Shown here piece after piece: positions 15,001 through 21,913 of a DNA stretch of 34,506 bases. The DNA comes from a virus. The notes under the pieces were generated by a model. That model made no database searches, was not told where the DNA came from, and was given only the letters and a program-made list of their open reading frames with translations. The position numbers and the translations under genes are program-made. Location: positions 1-34,506 of the IMG/VR virus record IMGVR_UViG_3300048833_000108, one strand, 5' to 3'. Numbering within the stretch: the first letter of the stretch is position 1; every line of letters begins with the position of its first letter.

Positions 15001-15752
15001 TCTTCCTGCTGCCAGTTGAAGTAGCCAGACACGGCGGAGCTGGTCGCCTTTGCGGCGTCGTACACAAGCGAACCGGAAACTTCACCTACGCCGTACTCTT
15101 CACCCAACAAGCCGAAGCTTGAAATCACGCCGCCGCTGACTTTGTGCGCACGCAGGTCCACTCGCTTACCGCTGCGCGCTTCATTTTCGCCGCGGAACTG
15201 CATCTCGTAGAACTTGCCGGAGGTGACGGCACCTTCCACATGTTTCGCGGCAGCACGCGTGTACTCGACTTCGAAGTTCGCAGCACCGGCAACCGGGTCA
15301 GGAATTGCAGACGTTGCCGGAACGTAGAGCATGCCGCGGTCAACCGTGTAATCGGTGCCGAGCACATACGGAGTACCGCCACCCACCGGCTCCACCGACG
15401 CGACAGCCGTTGCGATGTACTTCAACGGAACGTAGCCACCCTTGTAGCCCACGACCGCTTCAGCGGGGACGGAACCGGCAGCGATCGAACTGGCGATACC
15501 GCGAGTGCAGCGGGCAAAGTTCTCGGCGTTGAAGCTGTGAAAGCTGTAGTTCAGCTGCCAATCCGAGACGCGATCGATACGGTTCATGATGCCACCGCCC
15601 GGATTCTGGTAATCCGGAAGCTGTAGCGTGTTCGTTTGTGGGGCCAAGGCGAATGCCGAGCAGTTCCCGACGGGGAGCATCGGCGCGGCGGCGCCCCACT
15701 CACGGATCAGGATGATGCCGCTGCCCACATAGCTGTAATCAGGTGCGTCCAT
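14997..15752 (-). CDS. major tail (tube) protein
   Basis: A 251-residue protein, preceded by AGAGG eight bases before the ATG. It begins YSYVGSGIILIREWGAAAPMLPVGNCSAFAL, continues with NRIDRVSDWQLNYSFHSFNAENFARC and ends in a beta-rich domain (VDLRAHKVSGGVISSFGLLGEEYGVGEVSGSL). That pattern and the place immediately before the G/GT chaperones identify the tail tube subunit. It polymerises around the tape measure. The 48-base gap before it is one of the few non-overlapping junctions of this operon, consistent with an efficient separate ribosome site for an abundant protein. Confidence 0.88.
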   Translation of the reverse strand: MDAPDYSYVGSGIILIREWGAAAPMLPVGNCSAFALAPQTNTLQLPDYQNPGGGIMNRIDRVSDWQLNYSFHSFNAENFARCTRGIASSIAAGSVPAEAVVGYKGGYVPLKYIATAVASVEPVGGGTPYVLGTDYTVDRGMLYVPATSAIPDPVAGAANFEVEYTRAAAKHVEGAVTSGKFYEMQFRGENEARSGKRVDLRAHKVSGGVISSFGLLGEEYGVGEVSGSLVYDAAKATSSAVSGYFNWQQEE

Positions 15753-15800
15753 TGTTGCTTACCTCTGGTTGTGATGCCGCGGGGCGGCGGATTGAAACGG

Positions 15801-16232
15801 TTAGCGAATCGGGATGTGGCTGGTGTAGCGCAGCACCGCGCCCACCCAACCCTGGCCGGGCTCGGCGATGACGGGCTGCATGGACTGGTATTGCGGAAAG
15901 GTGATGCGCTCCGGATAGCGGAATTGCTGATCGGCCATGGCGCGCTCGACGTCATCCAGCACCAGGTCCAGGCGCGCCTGCGCATTGCCTTGCGCGGCCG
16001 GCACCTTGACGATCACAGCGACGGTGGTGAGGCGATGCGTCTTGATGGCGGCCGGATCCGTTGCGCGGGTCTGCGCTTCCACCATCACGCCGACACCTGC
16101 CAAGGCGTCCGCAGCGATCTGGCCAGGCTCACCCGTCACCGTGTTGCCGGCGTCGGTGTGGTAGCCGCCAGCCACGGTGATGCGCTCCAGGCAGGCGAGG
16201 ACGGCGGTCTTGAGGTCGGCGCGACTAGACAC
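15801..16232 (-). CDS. tail terminator (gpU-like) protein
   Basis: A 143-residue protein from GTG 16232, overlapping the upstream gene by eight bases. It begins with a short helix (MSSRADLKTAVLACLERI) and then shows an alpha/beta pattern ending in a strand set (ERITFPQYQSMQPVIAEPGQGWVGAVLRYTSHIP), like tail terminator proteins of siphophages. The place just before the tail tube gene agrees with lambda gpU. It should cap the finished tail tube and allow joining to the head. The identification rests on fold-like pattern plus order. Confidence 0.7.
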   Translation of the reverse strand: MSSRADLKTAVLACLERITVAGGYHTDAGNTVTGEPGQIAADALAGVGVMVEAQTRATDPAAIKTHRLTTVAVIVKVPAAQGNAQARLDLVLDDVERAMADQQFRYPERITFPQYQSMQPVIAEPGQGWVGAVLRYTSHIPIR

Positions 16233-16548
16233 GGGTCACCACCCATCGGCTGATGGATTCATCGCTGCGCACTTCCGCATCCAGCATGAAGGACTCGCCT
16301 TCCACCGCCACCGTGCCACCACGCGACGGCGACACCTGGGCACGCTGGAAGGTGACCAGCGTGTACAGCGTGCCCACCGGCGCCGCGTCGTCGCCGTAGT
16401 CGCGCACGTTACGGTCGACCAGCACATCGCACGCGGTGGTGCTGAGGCTGTCGGCCGTGGTGTACATGGCGGCATCCGCCATGCCGGCGTCGATGAAACT
16501 GGCAAAGGCGCCGGCGTCGAAGTCGCGCAGGAACTCTTTCTGGCTCAT
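16225..16548 (-). CDS. head-tail joining protein (gpFII-like)
   Basis: A 107-residue protein from ATG 16548 (ATGA junction). A longer frame to 16626 covers the upstream gene. It has an N-terminal helix (KEFLRDFDAGAFASFIDAG) and then a beta barrel-like set of strands ending in SFMLDAEVRSDESISRWVVTRV. This resembles the lambda FII class of head-tail connector, which carries a short helix then a compact beta-fold with EG..F/W...V near the end. It should sit at the head-tail junction. Moderate confidence; order relative to the Z-like gene differs from lambda. Confidence 0.6.
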   Translation of the reverse strand: MSQKEFLRDFDAGAFASFIDAGMADAAMYTTADSLSTTACDVLVDRNVRDYGDDAAPVGTLYTLVTFQRAQVSPSRGGTVAVEGESFMLDAEVRSDESISRWVVTRV

Positions 16549-17324
16549 GCCTTCCCCCTGAACTTGGAGGTCTGCACGGCTTTCTCCAGCTCGCGCTGGA
16601 AGTGAAACGGCATCAGCTTGTCCCAAGTGCGCTGGGCATACGCGAAGATGTTGTAGCGCGGCGTGTAGCTGGTGCGGTTGACGAAGATCAGCAGCGACCG
16701 CACGCCACTGCCGAAGCCGGTACGCAAGCGTTCGTAGATGCCGGGCAGCATGCGACCGCGGGGCTTCTGGATGGCGAAGAACTCGCCACCACGTTCGCCC
16801 TTCTTCGCGGCACGCTTGCGGCGACGGTCGCGGCTGTTGTCGGTTTCGTTCTGCAGCGCATCGTTGCGCGCACCCAGCTGCGATAGGACCTTGTTGATCT
16901 GGCCTTTCTGGATATTGCCGTTGGCATCCAGCTGCGCGCCTTTGCCTGGCACGGCGAACATTCCGGCAGGCATCACGCCCTTCGCCTGCAGCAACACCTC
17001 GAGGCCTTTCTTGCGACGCGTCCCGCCTTCCACTTGTGGCAGCAGGTACTTTGCCGGCGCGGTGCCGTTGGTCGCTTCATCGCGCAGGAAGACTTCGGCG
17101 TACAGCTTGTTCTTAGTGGCCTTGCGGTACTGCGCCGCGTTGACGGTCAACGACACCGGGTTATCGAACACCCGCGGCGCTTCCTTCTTCCAAGCCTCGC
17201 GCACGCCGAAGGCGGTCGCATTGACCGCCTGCATCACCGCGAACGGCAGGTTCTTCTGCTCGATCTCGGTGAAGTGCCGGTTGAGCATGTCATCGGCGTC
17301 GACTTGGATCTTGATCAGGCTCAC
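16545..17324 (-). CDS. putative tail completion / neck protein (Z-like)
   Basis: A 259-residue basic protein. GTG 17324 overlaps the previous stop as GTGA and has a G-rich SD upstream; ATG 17345 is an alternative adding seven residues. It reads IKIQVDADDMLNRHFTEIEQKNLPFAVMQAVNATAFGVREAWKKEAP at the front, with the helical KNLPFA...ALN.TA...K pattern of tail completion proteins. A central basic segment follows (RDRRRKRAAKKGERGG), then a beta-rich end. It probably joins tail to head. The lambda Z comparison is by position and helix pattern only. Confidence 0.65.
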   Translation of the reverse strand: MSLIKIQVDADDMLNRHFTEIEQKNLPFAVMQAVNATAFGVREAWKKEAPRVFDNPVSLTVNAAQYRKATKNKLYAEVFLRDEATNGTAPAKYLLPQVEGGTRRKKGLEVLLQAKGVMPAGMFAVPGKGAQLDANGNIQKGQINKVLSQLGARNDALQNETDNSRDRRRKRAAKKGERGGEFFAIQKPRGRMLPGIYERLRTGFGSGVRSLLIFVNRTSYTPRYNIFAYAQRTWDKLMPFHFQRELEKAVQTSKFRGKA

Positions 17325-17545
17325 GGGGATGCCCCCACTTGCCATGCGCTGCTGTTCCAGAACTTCAGCACTCCAGTCACCCAGGCACTGCCGCTCCACG
17401 CTTTCAGCGGCTTGGCCACAAAGGCGCTGCCGTTCCAGTGCTTCAACAGACCGCTACTCACCGCGGCCGGCTCGAAGTAAGCCGCCGGCAAAACCAGCGC
17501 ACCGCGCCAGCCGTAACGGGAACCATGGACAAGGGCAGCGCGCAT
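17321..17545 (-). CDS. small virion-associated protein with LKxW repeats
   Basis: A 74-residue protein with ATG 17545 overlapping the upstream stop as TGATG. After a hydrophobic N-terminal part (YGWRGALVLPAAY), three similar units occur: LKHWNGSAFV, LKAWSGSAWV, LKFWNSSAW. Such LK.W.G.AWV units are found in phage structural proteins, where each makes a short beta hairpin. No catalytic motif. The place between a virion protein and the neck proteins suggests a minor capsid or neck decoration (inference). Confidence 0.65.
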   Translation of the reverse strand: MRAALVHGSRYGWRGALVLPAAYFEPAAVSSGLLKHWNGSAFVAKPLKAWSGSAWVTGVLKFWNSSAWQVGASP

Positions 17546-18384
17546 CAGCCGTGCACCAACTTGCCGCCGCCACGGACTGTGCCGGTGGTCGTGGTGCTGG
17601 CAATCTGCACCGGGAACAGAGAGGAACTATTAGCAATCAGCGGGAAGCCAAGCGCTGCCCAGTCGAAGATCTCCATCTTGTTGGCCAAGGGGAGCGGCAT
17701 AGTCAGGCGAGGACGCGTTGCAGTGAACCCGAAGCTGCCGGCCGTGCCGGTGGTCGCAGACAGCGTGACCGAATCAATGTCGCGGATATAGAGTCCCGAC
17801 TTGGCAGCAGGTATCAGCGAGTTCAGAGGAATCATCAGCGAAGCGCGACGCGTGGCCGCGAGCGAAAGCGCCGTCAGATTGCCGCTGCTGCCATCGTTGT
17901 ACGTGACCGCGATCGTGGCCGTGACCGCCGTGCCACCCGTGTCGGTGTACCACTCCATGAACCATTGGATGTCGGAGTAGTTAGAGTCACCAATGCGCGC
18001 CGCAAGGTTACCCGTGCCGATGTTGGCGTGCACGTCCAGGTTGACAGTCTGTGCGGTGGCCAAAGTTCCGTTCAGGCCGCCCATATGCATGAGGCGGTCG
18101 TGAATTTCTATAGTGACGGCGCTGTTGCTGCACATCGCGTTCGACCACCCGCCGTACGTCGTAGCCGGTGCTGTCTGCTGTGCGAAGTTCATCGCTCCAA
18201 GTAGCGTGTTGTCGCACACCGCTGCCGCGGCCGGAATTGCACCCTGCCCCGGCTGACCTGTCGCACGGAAAAGGCTGTGGTACTGGCCAGCGGCTGTATT
18301 TGACAGCGAAGCCTTGTCCAGGATGAAGCGCGTGGCATTGTTGCCAAGCGCGCCGACCACTCCATCGAGCGTTGCAATGGTCAT
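17545..18384 (-). CDS. virion-associated protein of siphophage type (279 aa)
   Basis: A 279-residue beta-rich protein, start ATG 18384 touching the upstream stop (TGATG). The sequence HSLFRATGQPGQGAIP, then IEIHDRLMHMGGLNGTLATAQTVNL and LEWYTDTGGTAVTATIAVTYNDGSSG-type strands is familiar to me from siphophages, where similar genes stand between head and tail blocks and are named hypothetical or structural. No signal peptide or enzyme motif is visible. It is probably a decoration or adhesin-like virion protein (inference), perhaps acting with the collagen-like protein just upstream. Confidence 0.7.
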   Translation of the reverse strand: MTIATLDGVVGALGNNATRFILDKASLSNTAAGQYHSLFRATGQPGQGAIPAAAAVCDNTLLGAMNFAQQTAPATTYGGWSNAMCSNSAVTIEIHDRLMHMGGLNGTLATAQTVNLDVHANIGTGNLAARIGDSNYSDIQWFMEWYTDTGGTAVTATIAVTYNDGSSGNLTALSLAATRRASLMIPLNSLIPAAKSGLYIRDIDSVTLSATTGTAGSFGFTATRPRLTMPLPLANKMEIFDWAALGFPLIANSSSLFPVQIASTTTTGTVRGGGKLVHG

Positions 18385-19115
18385 CAGTTCGTGTCCAGCC
18401 AGAGTTGATTGACCACTGGCGATTCCGGCGGCGTAGTGCCGACCGTGATCACCGTGCCGGCAGCACCGGCTGGTCCAGTTGCACCAGCCGCGCCCGTAGC
18501 GCCTGCTGCACCGGCCGGACCCTGGATACCCTGAATCCCTTGGATGCCTTGCGGGCCTTGGTCGCCGGTGTCGCCCTTCGGGCCAACCTCACCCTGCGGC
18601 CCGGCCGCGCCGGTTGTCCCCGCCGGCCCGGTGTTGCCTGCAGGGCCCTGGATGCCCGTAGCGCCCGCCGGCCCCTGCGGGCCGACTTCGCCTTGCGGGC
18701 CTGCGGCCCCGGTAGCACCGGCAGGACCCGTGTTGCCTATCGGCCCTTGGCTACCTGTTGCCCCTGCCGGGCCTTGGGGACCCGCGTCGCCTTGGGGCCC
18801 GGCCGCGCCGGTGGCGCCCACTGGCCCAGTGTCGCCGACTGGTCCCTGGCTGCCCGTTGCACCTGCCGGTCCCTGCGGTCCAACGTCGCCCTGCGCACCG
18901 GCGGCCCCGGTAGCGCCGGCAGGACCAGCAGGGCCTTGTGCGCCCACCAGGCCGGACAGCAAACGGAGCACGACTGCCGGACCTGCCGTGCTGATCGTGG
19001 ACCCATCCTGCATGGCCACGAGCTCGCGACGGCTCACGACCTGCAGGGCTACGCTGTCCTGCTGCACTTGCAGTGCGATGTTTTCCTGATGCAGGCGAAT
19101 GCGAAGCGCGCTCAT
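18384..19115 (-). CDS. collagen-like (Gly-X-Y) phage fibre protein
   Basis: A 243-residue protein from ATG 19115 (ATGA junction). A short N-terminal beta-type part (LRIRLHQENIALQVQQDSVALQV) precedes about 50 consecutive Gly-X-Y triplets between roughly residues 57 and 222. Many are GPQGPAGATG or GPAGATGAAG units. The end is TPPESPVVNQLWLDTN, a short motif often placed after such repeats. Gly-X-Y stretches form trimeric triple helices, so this is probably a flexible virion fibre or spacer. Near-identical DNA repeats inside the stretch make it a likely site of length changes by slippage or recombination. Confidence 0.85.
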   Translation of the reverse strand: MSALRIRLHQENIALQVQQDSVALQVVSRRELVAMQDGSTISTAGPAVVLRLLSGLVGAQGPAGPAGATGAAGAQGDVGPQGPAGATGSQGPVGDTGPVGATGAAGPQGDAGPQGPAGATGSQGPIGNTGPAGATGAAGPQGEVGPQGPAGATGIQGPAGNTGPAGTTGAAGPQGEVGPKGDTGDQGPQGIQGIQGIQGPAGAAGATGAAGATGPAGAAGTVITVGTTPPESPVVNQLWLDTN

Positions 19116-19447
19116 GACGTCACGCCCCACACGATGTTGAAGACGAACTTGTCGGTGCGCTGCGGCACGCCATCGGGCCGCGTCAGCACGACGTCGGCCA
19201 CCGCCCGTGCCACCTCTGGCCACGCGGCCGTGGTCACGGCAGGCACCAGGATGCGCGCCATGCCCTGCGCGGCATCGATCCACTGCGCGACACCCGTGGC
19301 CAGCACGTCACCCACCACGGTGCCGTTGAACTGCTTGATGTCGCAGTCAATGGTCCAGCCGGTGAAATCCAGCGTGCCGTCCTGGTCAACCTCGAGGACC
19401 AGGGAGAGCGCATCACCAGGCGTGGCAGTGATATCGGTCTGGATCAC
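19112..19447 (-). CDS. small beta-rich phage structural protein (111 aa)
   Basis: GTG 19447 overlaps the Rz1-like stop as GTGA; a longer frame to 19543 lies over Rz1. The product begins IQTDITATPGDALSLVLEVDQDGTLDFTGWTIDCDIKQF and ends FVFNIVWGVTS, an Ig-like or baseplate-upper-type beta sandwich pattern with D.F/LTGW. Proteins of this kind often precede fibre genes and anchor them to the virion. It is ATGA-coupled to the collagen-like protein, so it may be the fibre's attachment partner (inference). Confidence 0.6.
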   Translation of the reverse strand: MIQTDITATPGDALSLVLEVDQDGTLDFTGWTIDCDIKQFNGTVVGDVLATGVAQWIDAAQGMARILVPAVTTAAWPEVARAVADVVLTRPDGVPQRTDKFVFNIVWGVTS

Positions 19448-19740
19448 GGCGTCGCCACCGTGCCTTGCTTTGCGCTTATCGCCTTGAGCTTGGCATTGCC
19501 ACGCTCGATCGCGGCGCGGCGCTGTGCGGCCACGTCGAAGCACATGGAGATCGGGCCTTCTGCTATTGGCTCCGGACGTGTGAGCACGGCGTCGATCGGC
19601 ACGTACACGCGCCGCTCAACCACCTGCACGACGGGCGTAACAGCGCCACCGGCAGGCGGCAGGTCTGGCTTCGCGTTGCGGCCACAGGCGGCCAGCAGTG
19701 CGATCGCCAAGAGGATCAGTAGTGCTCGAATGCCGGACAT
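19444..19740 (-). CDS. Rz1: Rz1-like outer-membrane spanin lipoprotein
   Basis: A 98-residue lipoprotein. The N-terminal signal (MSGIRALLILLAIALLAAC) ends in a lipobox LAAC-G with the lipidated Cys at 19. A Pro-rich mature start (PDLPPAGGAVTPV) is typical of o-spanins. The gene begins 25 bp inside the end of the Rz-like gene in another frame, the usual Rz/Rz1 overlap. With Rz it forms the complex that fuses inner and outer membranes in the last step of lysis, so the host is Gram-negative. It is larger than lambda Rz1 and has an additional C-terminal helix. Confidence 0.85.
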   Translation of the reverse strand: MSGIRALLILLAIALLAACGRNAKPDLPPAGGAVTPVVQVVERRVYVPIDAVLTRPEPIAEGPISMCFDVAAQRRAAIERGNAKLKAISAKQGTVATP

Positions 19741-20171
19741 ACCGCCTCCACCTGTTCAAGGGCGCGAGCGCAGTCCGCAACGCGGCTCTGCACCTGGTAG
19801 CGCGTGGTGAATTCCTTCAGCGTCCGCTCGGCCGCCGCGGTCTCACGCTCGGCGATGGCCTGCGCTTGGGCGGCCTGCGTGCGCACTTCCGTGGCCTGGT
19901 CCTGCGCCAGCTTCAATTCCGCCTGCAGCTGGCGGAAGCTGGTGCTATAGGCGGCGTTGGCGGCGGCCAATTCGTCAGCGCGAACCTTCCACGCCTCACG
20001 CTCGGTGACCGTGCTGCGCTGTGCTGCTTCCGCAGTGGCCCGCTCAGCGTTGGCCGTGTCGACCCGCGCACCCTGCACAAAAAGGGTGACGGACAACGCG
20101 ACCACGACCACCAGCAGTACGCCGATCGCGTACAGCAGTGGCTTGACGCTGAGCTTGGCCAGGATGCTCAT
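19716..20171 (-). CDS. Rz: Rz-like inner-membrane spanin
   Basis: A 151-residue protein with one N-terminal membrane segment (about residues 12-33, LLYAIGVLLVVVVALSVTLFV) followed by a long periplasmic coiled coil (about 38-125, rich in Ala/Glu/Gln/Arg). Near the C-terminus two Cys residues (VADCARAL and AVCPAF) may make a disulphide, as in other i-spanins. Paired with the overlapping Rz1-like lipoprotein, it spans the periplasm for final lysis. Confidence in the pair is high from architecture and overlap. Confidence 0.85.
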   Translation of the reverse strand: MSILAKLSVKPLLYAIGVLLVVVVALSVTLFVQGARVDTANAERATAEAAQRSTVTEREAWKVRADELAAANAAYSTSFRQLQAELKLAQDQATEVRTQAAQAQAIAERETAAAERTLKEFTTRYQVQSRVADCARALEQVEAVCPAFEHY

Positions 20172-20177
20172 GACGGA

Positions 20178-20534
20178 TCAGGCGCCCGCTTGACCGGCTT
20201 CGTCAGGCAGGTCCGGCAGTTTGATGCTGGGTAGCCCCTGCCCTTTCAATCGCAGCAGCAGATAGAACCAGCTCATCAGCTGCAACGCCTGGCCGGCTGA
20301 AGGATCCGCGAGCAGGCTACCGAAGCGCTCCTCGATAAAGTCCACCTGCGTAGCGGCCCAGCCCAAAAGAGTCACCAGGTAATCGCCCAGCACCATGCCG
20401 AGAGCAGCCAGCCACGCGGTGTAGGACTTCCATGCACGGGCCAATGGCACGGCACCCTTCTGGGTGAACTTGTCGTAGAAAAAATAGGCCGCTGCAACCA
20501 GCAGGACCAACAGCAGGGTGAAGAAGAGTTGCAT
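20178..20534 (-). CDS. small membrane protein, holin-like
   Basis: A 118-residue protein with an N-terminal hydrophobic segment (about 2-20, LFFTLLLVLLVAAAYFFYD), then a second hydrophobic region (about 40-63, AWLAALGMVLGDYLVTLLGWAA) and an amphipathic stretch. The tail is Pro/acidic (LPDLPDEAGQAGA). It lies between the endolysin and Rz, within the lysis cassette, where holins or their partners commonly occur. I see no known holin signature. It might be the holin, with the upstream single-TM protein as the antiholin, or the reverse. Confidence 0.65.
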   Translation of the reverse strand: MQLFFTLLLVLLVAAAYFFYDKFTQKGAVPLARAWKSYTAWLAALGMVLGDYLVTLLGWAATQVDFIEERFGSLLADPSAGQALQLMSWFYLLLRLKGQGLPSIKLPDLPDEAGQAGA

Positions 20535-20544
20535 GTGTGGATCC

Positions 20545-21066
20545 TCAGTTGTCTTCGGCGGCGAACCGCAGGTTGCTGGCGATGCGGCGCATCCAACCCG
20601 CGCCGTGCACTTTCCAGTTCTTCAGCCGCGTCATGAACTCGATACGGTCTGCGTTGAATCGATACGCGATGTCGTTTCCATCGGTGGCGCGGATGGCGGC
20701 CAGCGTCATGGCGCCGATCATTCCGTCATCGGCAACCTTCACGGCCCGCTGCAGCCAGCGCGTCGCCTGGGCGATGCCGCTGTTGACTGCACCGTCGAGC
20801 AACTGGAACGCAACCACTGGCGCCAACTTGTCGCACTTGGCGGCTGCCCAGAAATCGCGGCGGTAGATCGCAATGGCCTGATCGCGTGTCAGGTTCTTGA
20901 TATCCAGGTTCGGATACGTGTTGGCGGCAATGCCGAACTTCGTGCCCTTCAACTGGCCAACGCCCACACGCCCGCCCGTCCAGTTGCCTGGATCGCGAGC
21001 GTCATTGGTGTAGCCGCCTTCGTGCGAAAGCAGCCGGTCAATGAAGAGGGGGAAGCGGTCGGTCAT
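20545..21066 (-). CDS. endolysin, glycosyl hydrolase family 108
   Basis: Degrades peptidoglycan to lyse the host. It has 173 residues, with no signal peptide, so it needs a holin. The GH108 domain begins with LSHEGGYTND; the Glu of HEGG (Glu16) is the catalytic acid of the family. It continues with GWVG-like GGRVGVGQLKGTKFGIA..TYP and RDFWAAAKCDKLAPVVAFQLLDGAVNSG. The second half (AVKVADDGMIGAMTLAAI) matches the C-terminal peptidoglycan-binding part found with GH108. Its ATG overlaps the upstream gene's stop (ATGA). Confidence 0.92.
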   Translation of the reverse strand: MTDRFPLFIDRLLSHEGGYTNDARDPGNWTGGRVGVGQLKGTKFGIAANTYPNLDIKNLTRDQAIAIYRRDFWAAAKCDKLAPVVAFQLLDGAVNSGIAQATRWLQRAVKVADDGMIGAMTLAAIRATDGNDIAYRFNADRIEFMTRLKNWKVHGAGWMRRIASNLRFAAEDN

Positions 21067-21365
21067 GGAGTCTTCTGTGCCTGTTCGACGGTGTTGACGC
21101 GGCGTTCTATTTCGGTGATGCGCCAGACAAGTCCCGCGTTGACGGTCTCTTTCAGTACACGCACGTCCGCAGTCAGCTGCTGGACTTCGCGACTGATGTC
21201 GGCCTGTGCGTTGCCGTTCTCGCGTGTCTCGTTACGAATATCCAGCAGCACCATGCCGCCGAGAAAACTGATTGCTGACAGAAACAGAGGAACACCGAAG
21301 CGCGTGATCGCCTTGGCTAACGTGCTCTCTGTGGCCTGCTCGATGTTCATGTGTTGCTCGCTCAT
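21063..21365 (-). CDS. single-TM coiled-coil protein of the lysis cassette (possible holin or antiholin)
   Basis: A 100-residue protein from ATG 21365 (an upstream in-frame extension would run into the terminator). One membrane segment (about 22-42, FGVPLFLSAISFLGGMVLL) is followed by a heptad-like soluble region (ISREVQQLTADVRVLKETV, ITEIERRVNTVEQ). ATGA coupling to the endolysin puts it first in the lysis genes, where holins often are. It resembles small holin families with a TM and a coiled coil, but I cannot tell a holin from an antiholin. The SD-like AGGGG lies only two bases from ATG; ATG 21350 is another possible start. Confidence 0.65.
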   Translation of the reverse strand: MSEQHMNIEQATESTLAKAITRFGVPLFLSAISFLGGMVLLDIRNETRENGNAQADISREVQQLTADVRVLKETVNAGLVWRITEIERRVNTVEQAQKTP

Positions 21366-21387
21366 CGCCCCTGTCCGACTACTTGGT

Positions 21388-21440
21388 AAAAAAGGACCCA
21401 CCACCGCACGCGCCACCCGGGCATCTGCGTGCGGTGGTGG
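21388..21440 (-). terminator. strong intrinsic terminator inside the late operon
   Basis: On the minus strand, a 14-bp perfect stem (CCACCACCGCACGC pairing with GCGTGCGGTGGTGG) with a 15-base loop is followed by GTCC and six T. It begins ten bases after the stop of the cement gene and ends 22 bases before the start of the next gene. It is a textbook rho-independent terminator on the late strand. Confidence 0.88.
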
Positions 21441-21449
21441 CCTAGGCGG

Positions 21450-21836
21450 TTACGCGGTGACGGTCGAGTTGCCCGGAGTCAACTTGATCGTGCAGGCGGT
21501 CTCGGTATTCAGACCGGCCACCCATGCGATCGCACCGCCCATGACATCGCCGCTCGCGCCGACTGCAGCGCTGTCGTCGAACGCGCCTACGCCGCTGCCG
21601 GCGCTTACGTCGAACAACAGCTTCTCGCCCTGTGCGAATACGGCCGCCGAGACCTTAGGCACGCCACTGAAGACGCCTTCAATGGCCACGCTGCCGGTGG
21701 CACCATTTGCTAATGCCACCAGCGCTACACCAAGGGTGCCGGGACCGACTTTGACCACCTGGCCGGACGCGACTGCGACGCCGGTGCCGTTGGTCCATTG
21801 GATGACATCGCCATCCTGAACAAAGTTTTTAGCCAT
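21450..21836 (-). CDS. capsid cement / decoration protein (DUF2190-like)
   Basis: A 128-residue beta-rich protein with GGAG before its ATG. The line GDVIQWTNGTGVAVASGQVVKVG, then LGVALVALANGATGSVAIEGVF and LGG-like GGAIAWVAGLNTETACTIKL, matches the DUF2190 / capsid cement family: small capsid stabilisers, repeating G-rich strands. It follows the capsid gene directly, as expected of a decoration protein. Its transcript ends in the strong intrinsic terminator, so its abundance is probably set with that of the capsid. Confidence 0.82.
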   Translation of the reverse strand: MAKNFVQDGDVIQWTNGTGVAVASGQVVKVGPGTLGVALVALANGATGSVAIEGVFSGVPKVSAAVFAQGEKLLFDVSAGSGVGAFDDSAAVGASGDVMGGAIAWVAGLNTETACTIKLTPGNSTVTA

Positions 21837-21873
21837 GACTCTTGCTCCTAGAAATTCGAAAGGTTGGGATCAG

Positions 21874-21894
21874 CCGCCGCGATGGATGCGGCGG
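21874..21894. other. short hairpin between capsid and cement genes
   Basis: A 7-bp stem (CCGCCGC with GCGGCGG) around a 7-base loop in the 77-base gap between the capsid-fusion stop (21914) and the cement start (21836). No T run follows. It may mark mRNA processing or stabilise the capsid messenger (inference). Confidence 0.4.
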
Positions 21895-21913
21895 TGACCG
21901 GAGGGCGTGTGGA

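Noticed and set aside
16738-18204. 488-codon plus-strand ORF opposite neck and virion genes
   Set aside because: It runs antisense across three well-coupled genes, with a Ser/Arg-rich product and no start signal; a GC-driven open frame.
18544-19089. Proline/glycine-rich plus-strand ORF and apparent CRISPR-like repeats around 18.4-19.0 kb
   Set aside because: These are the reverse and codon-level repeats of the collagen-like gene. There are no constant repeats with unique spacers of uniform length.
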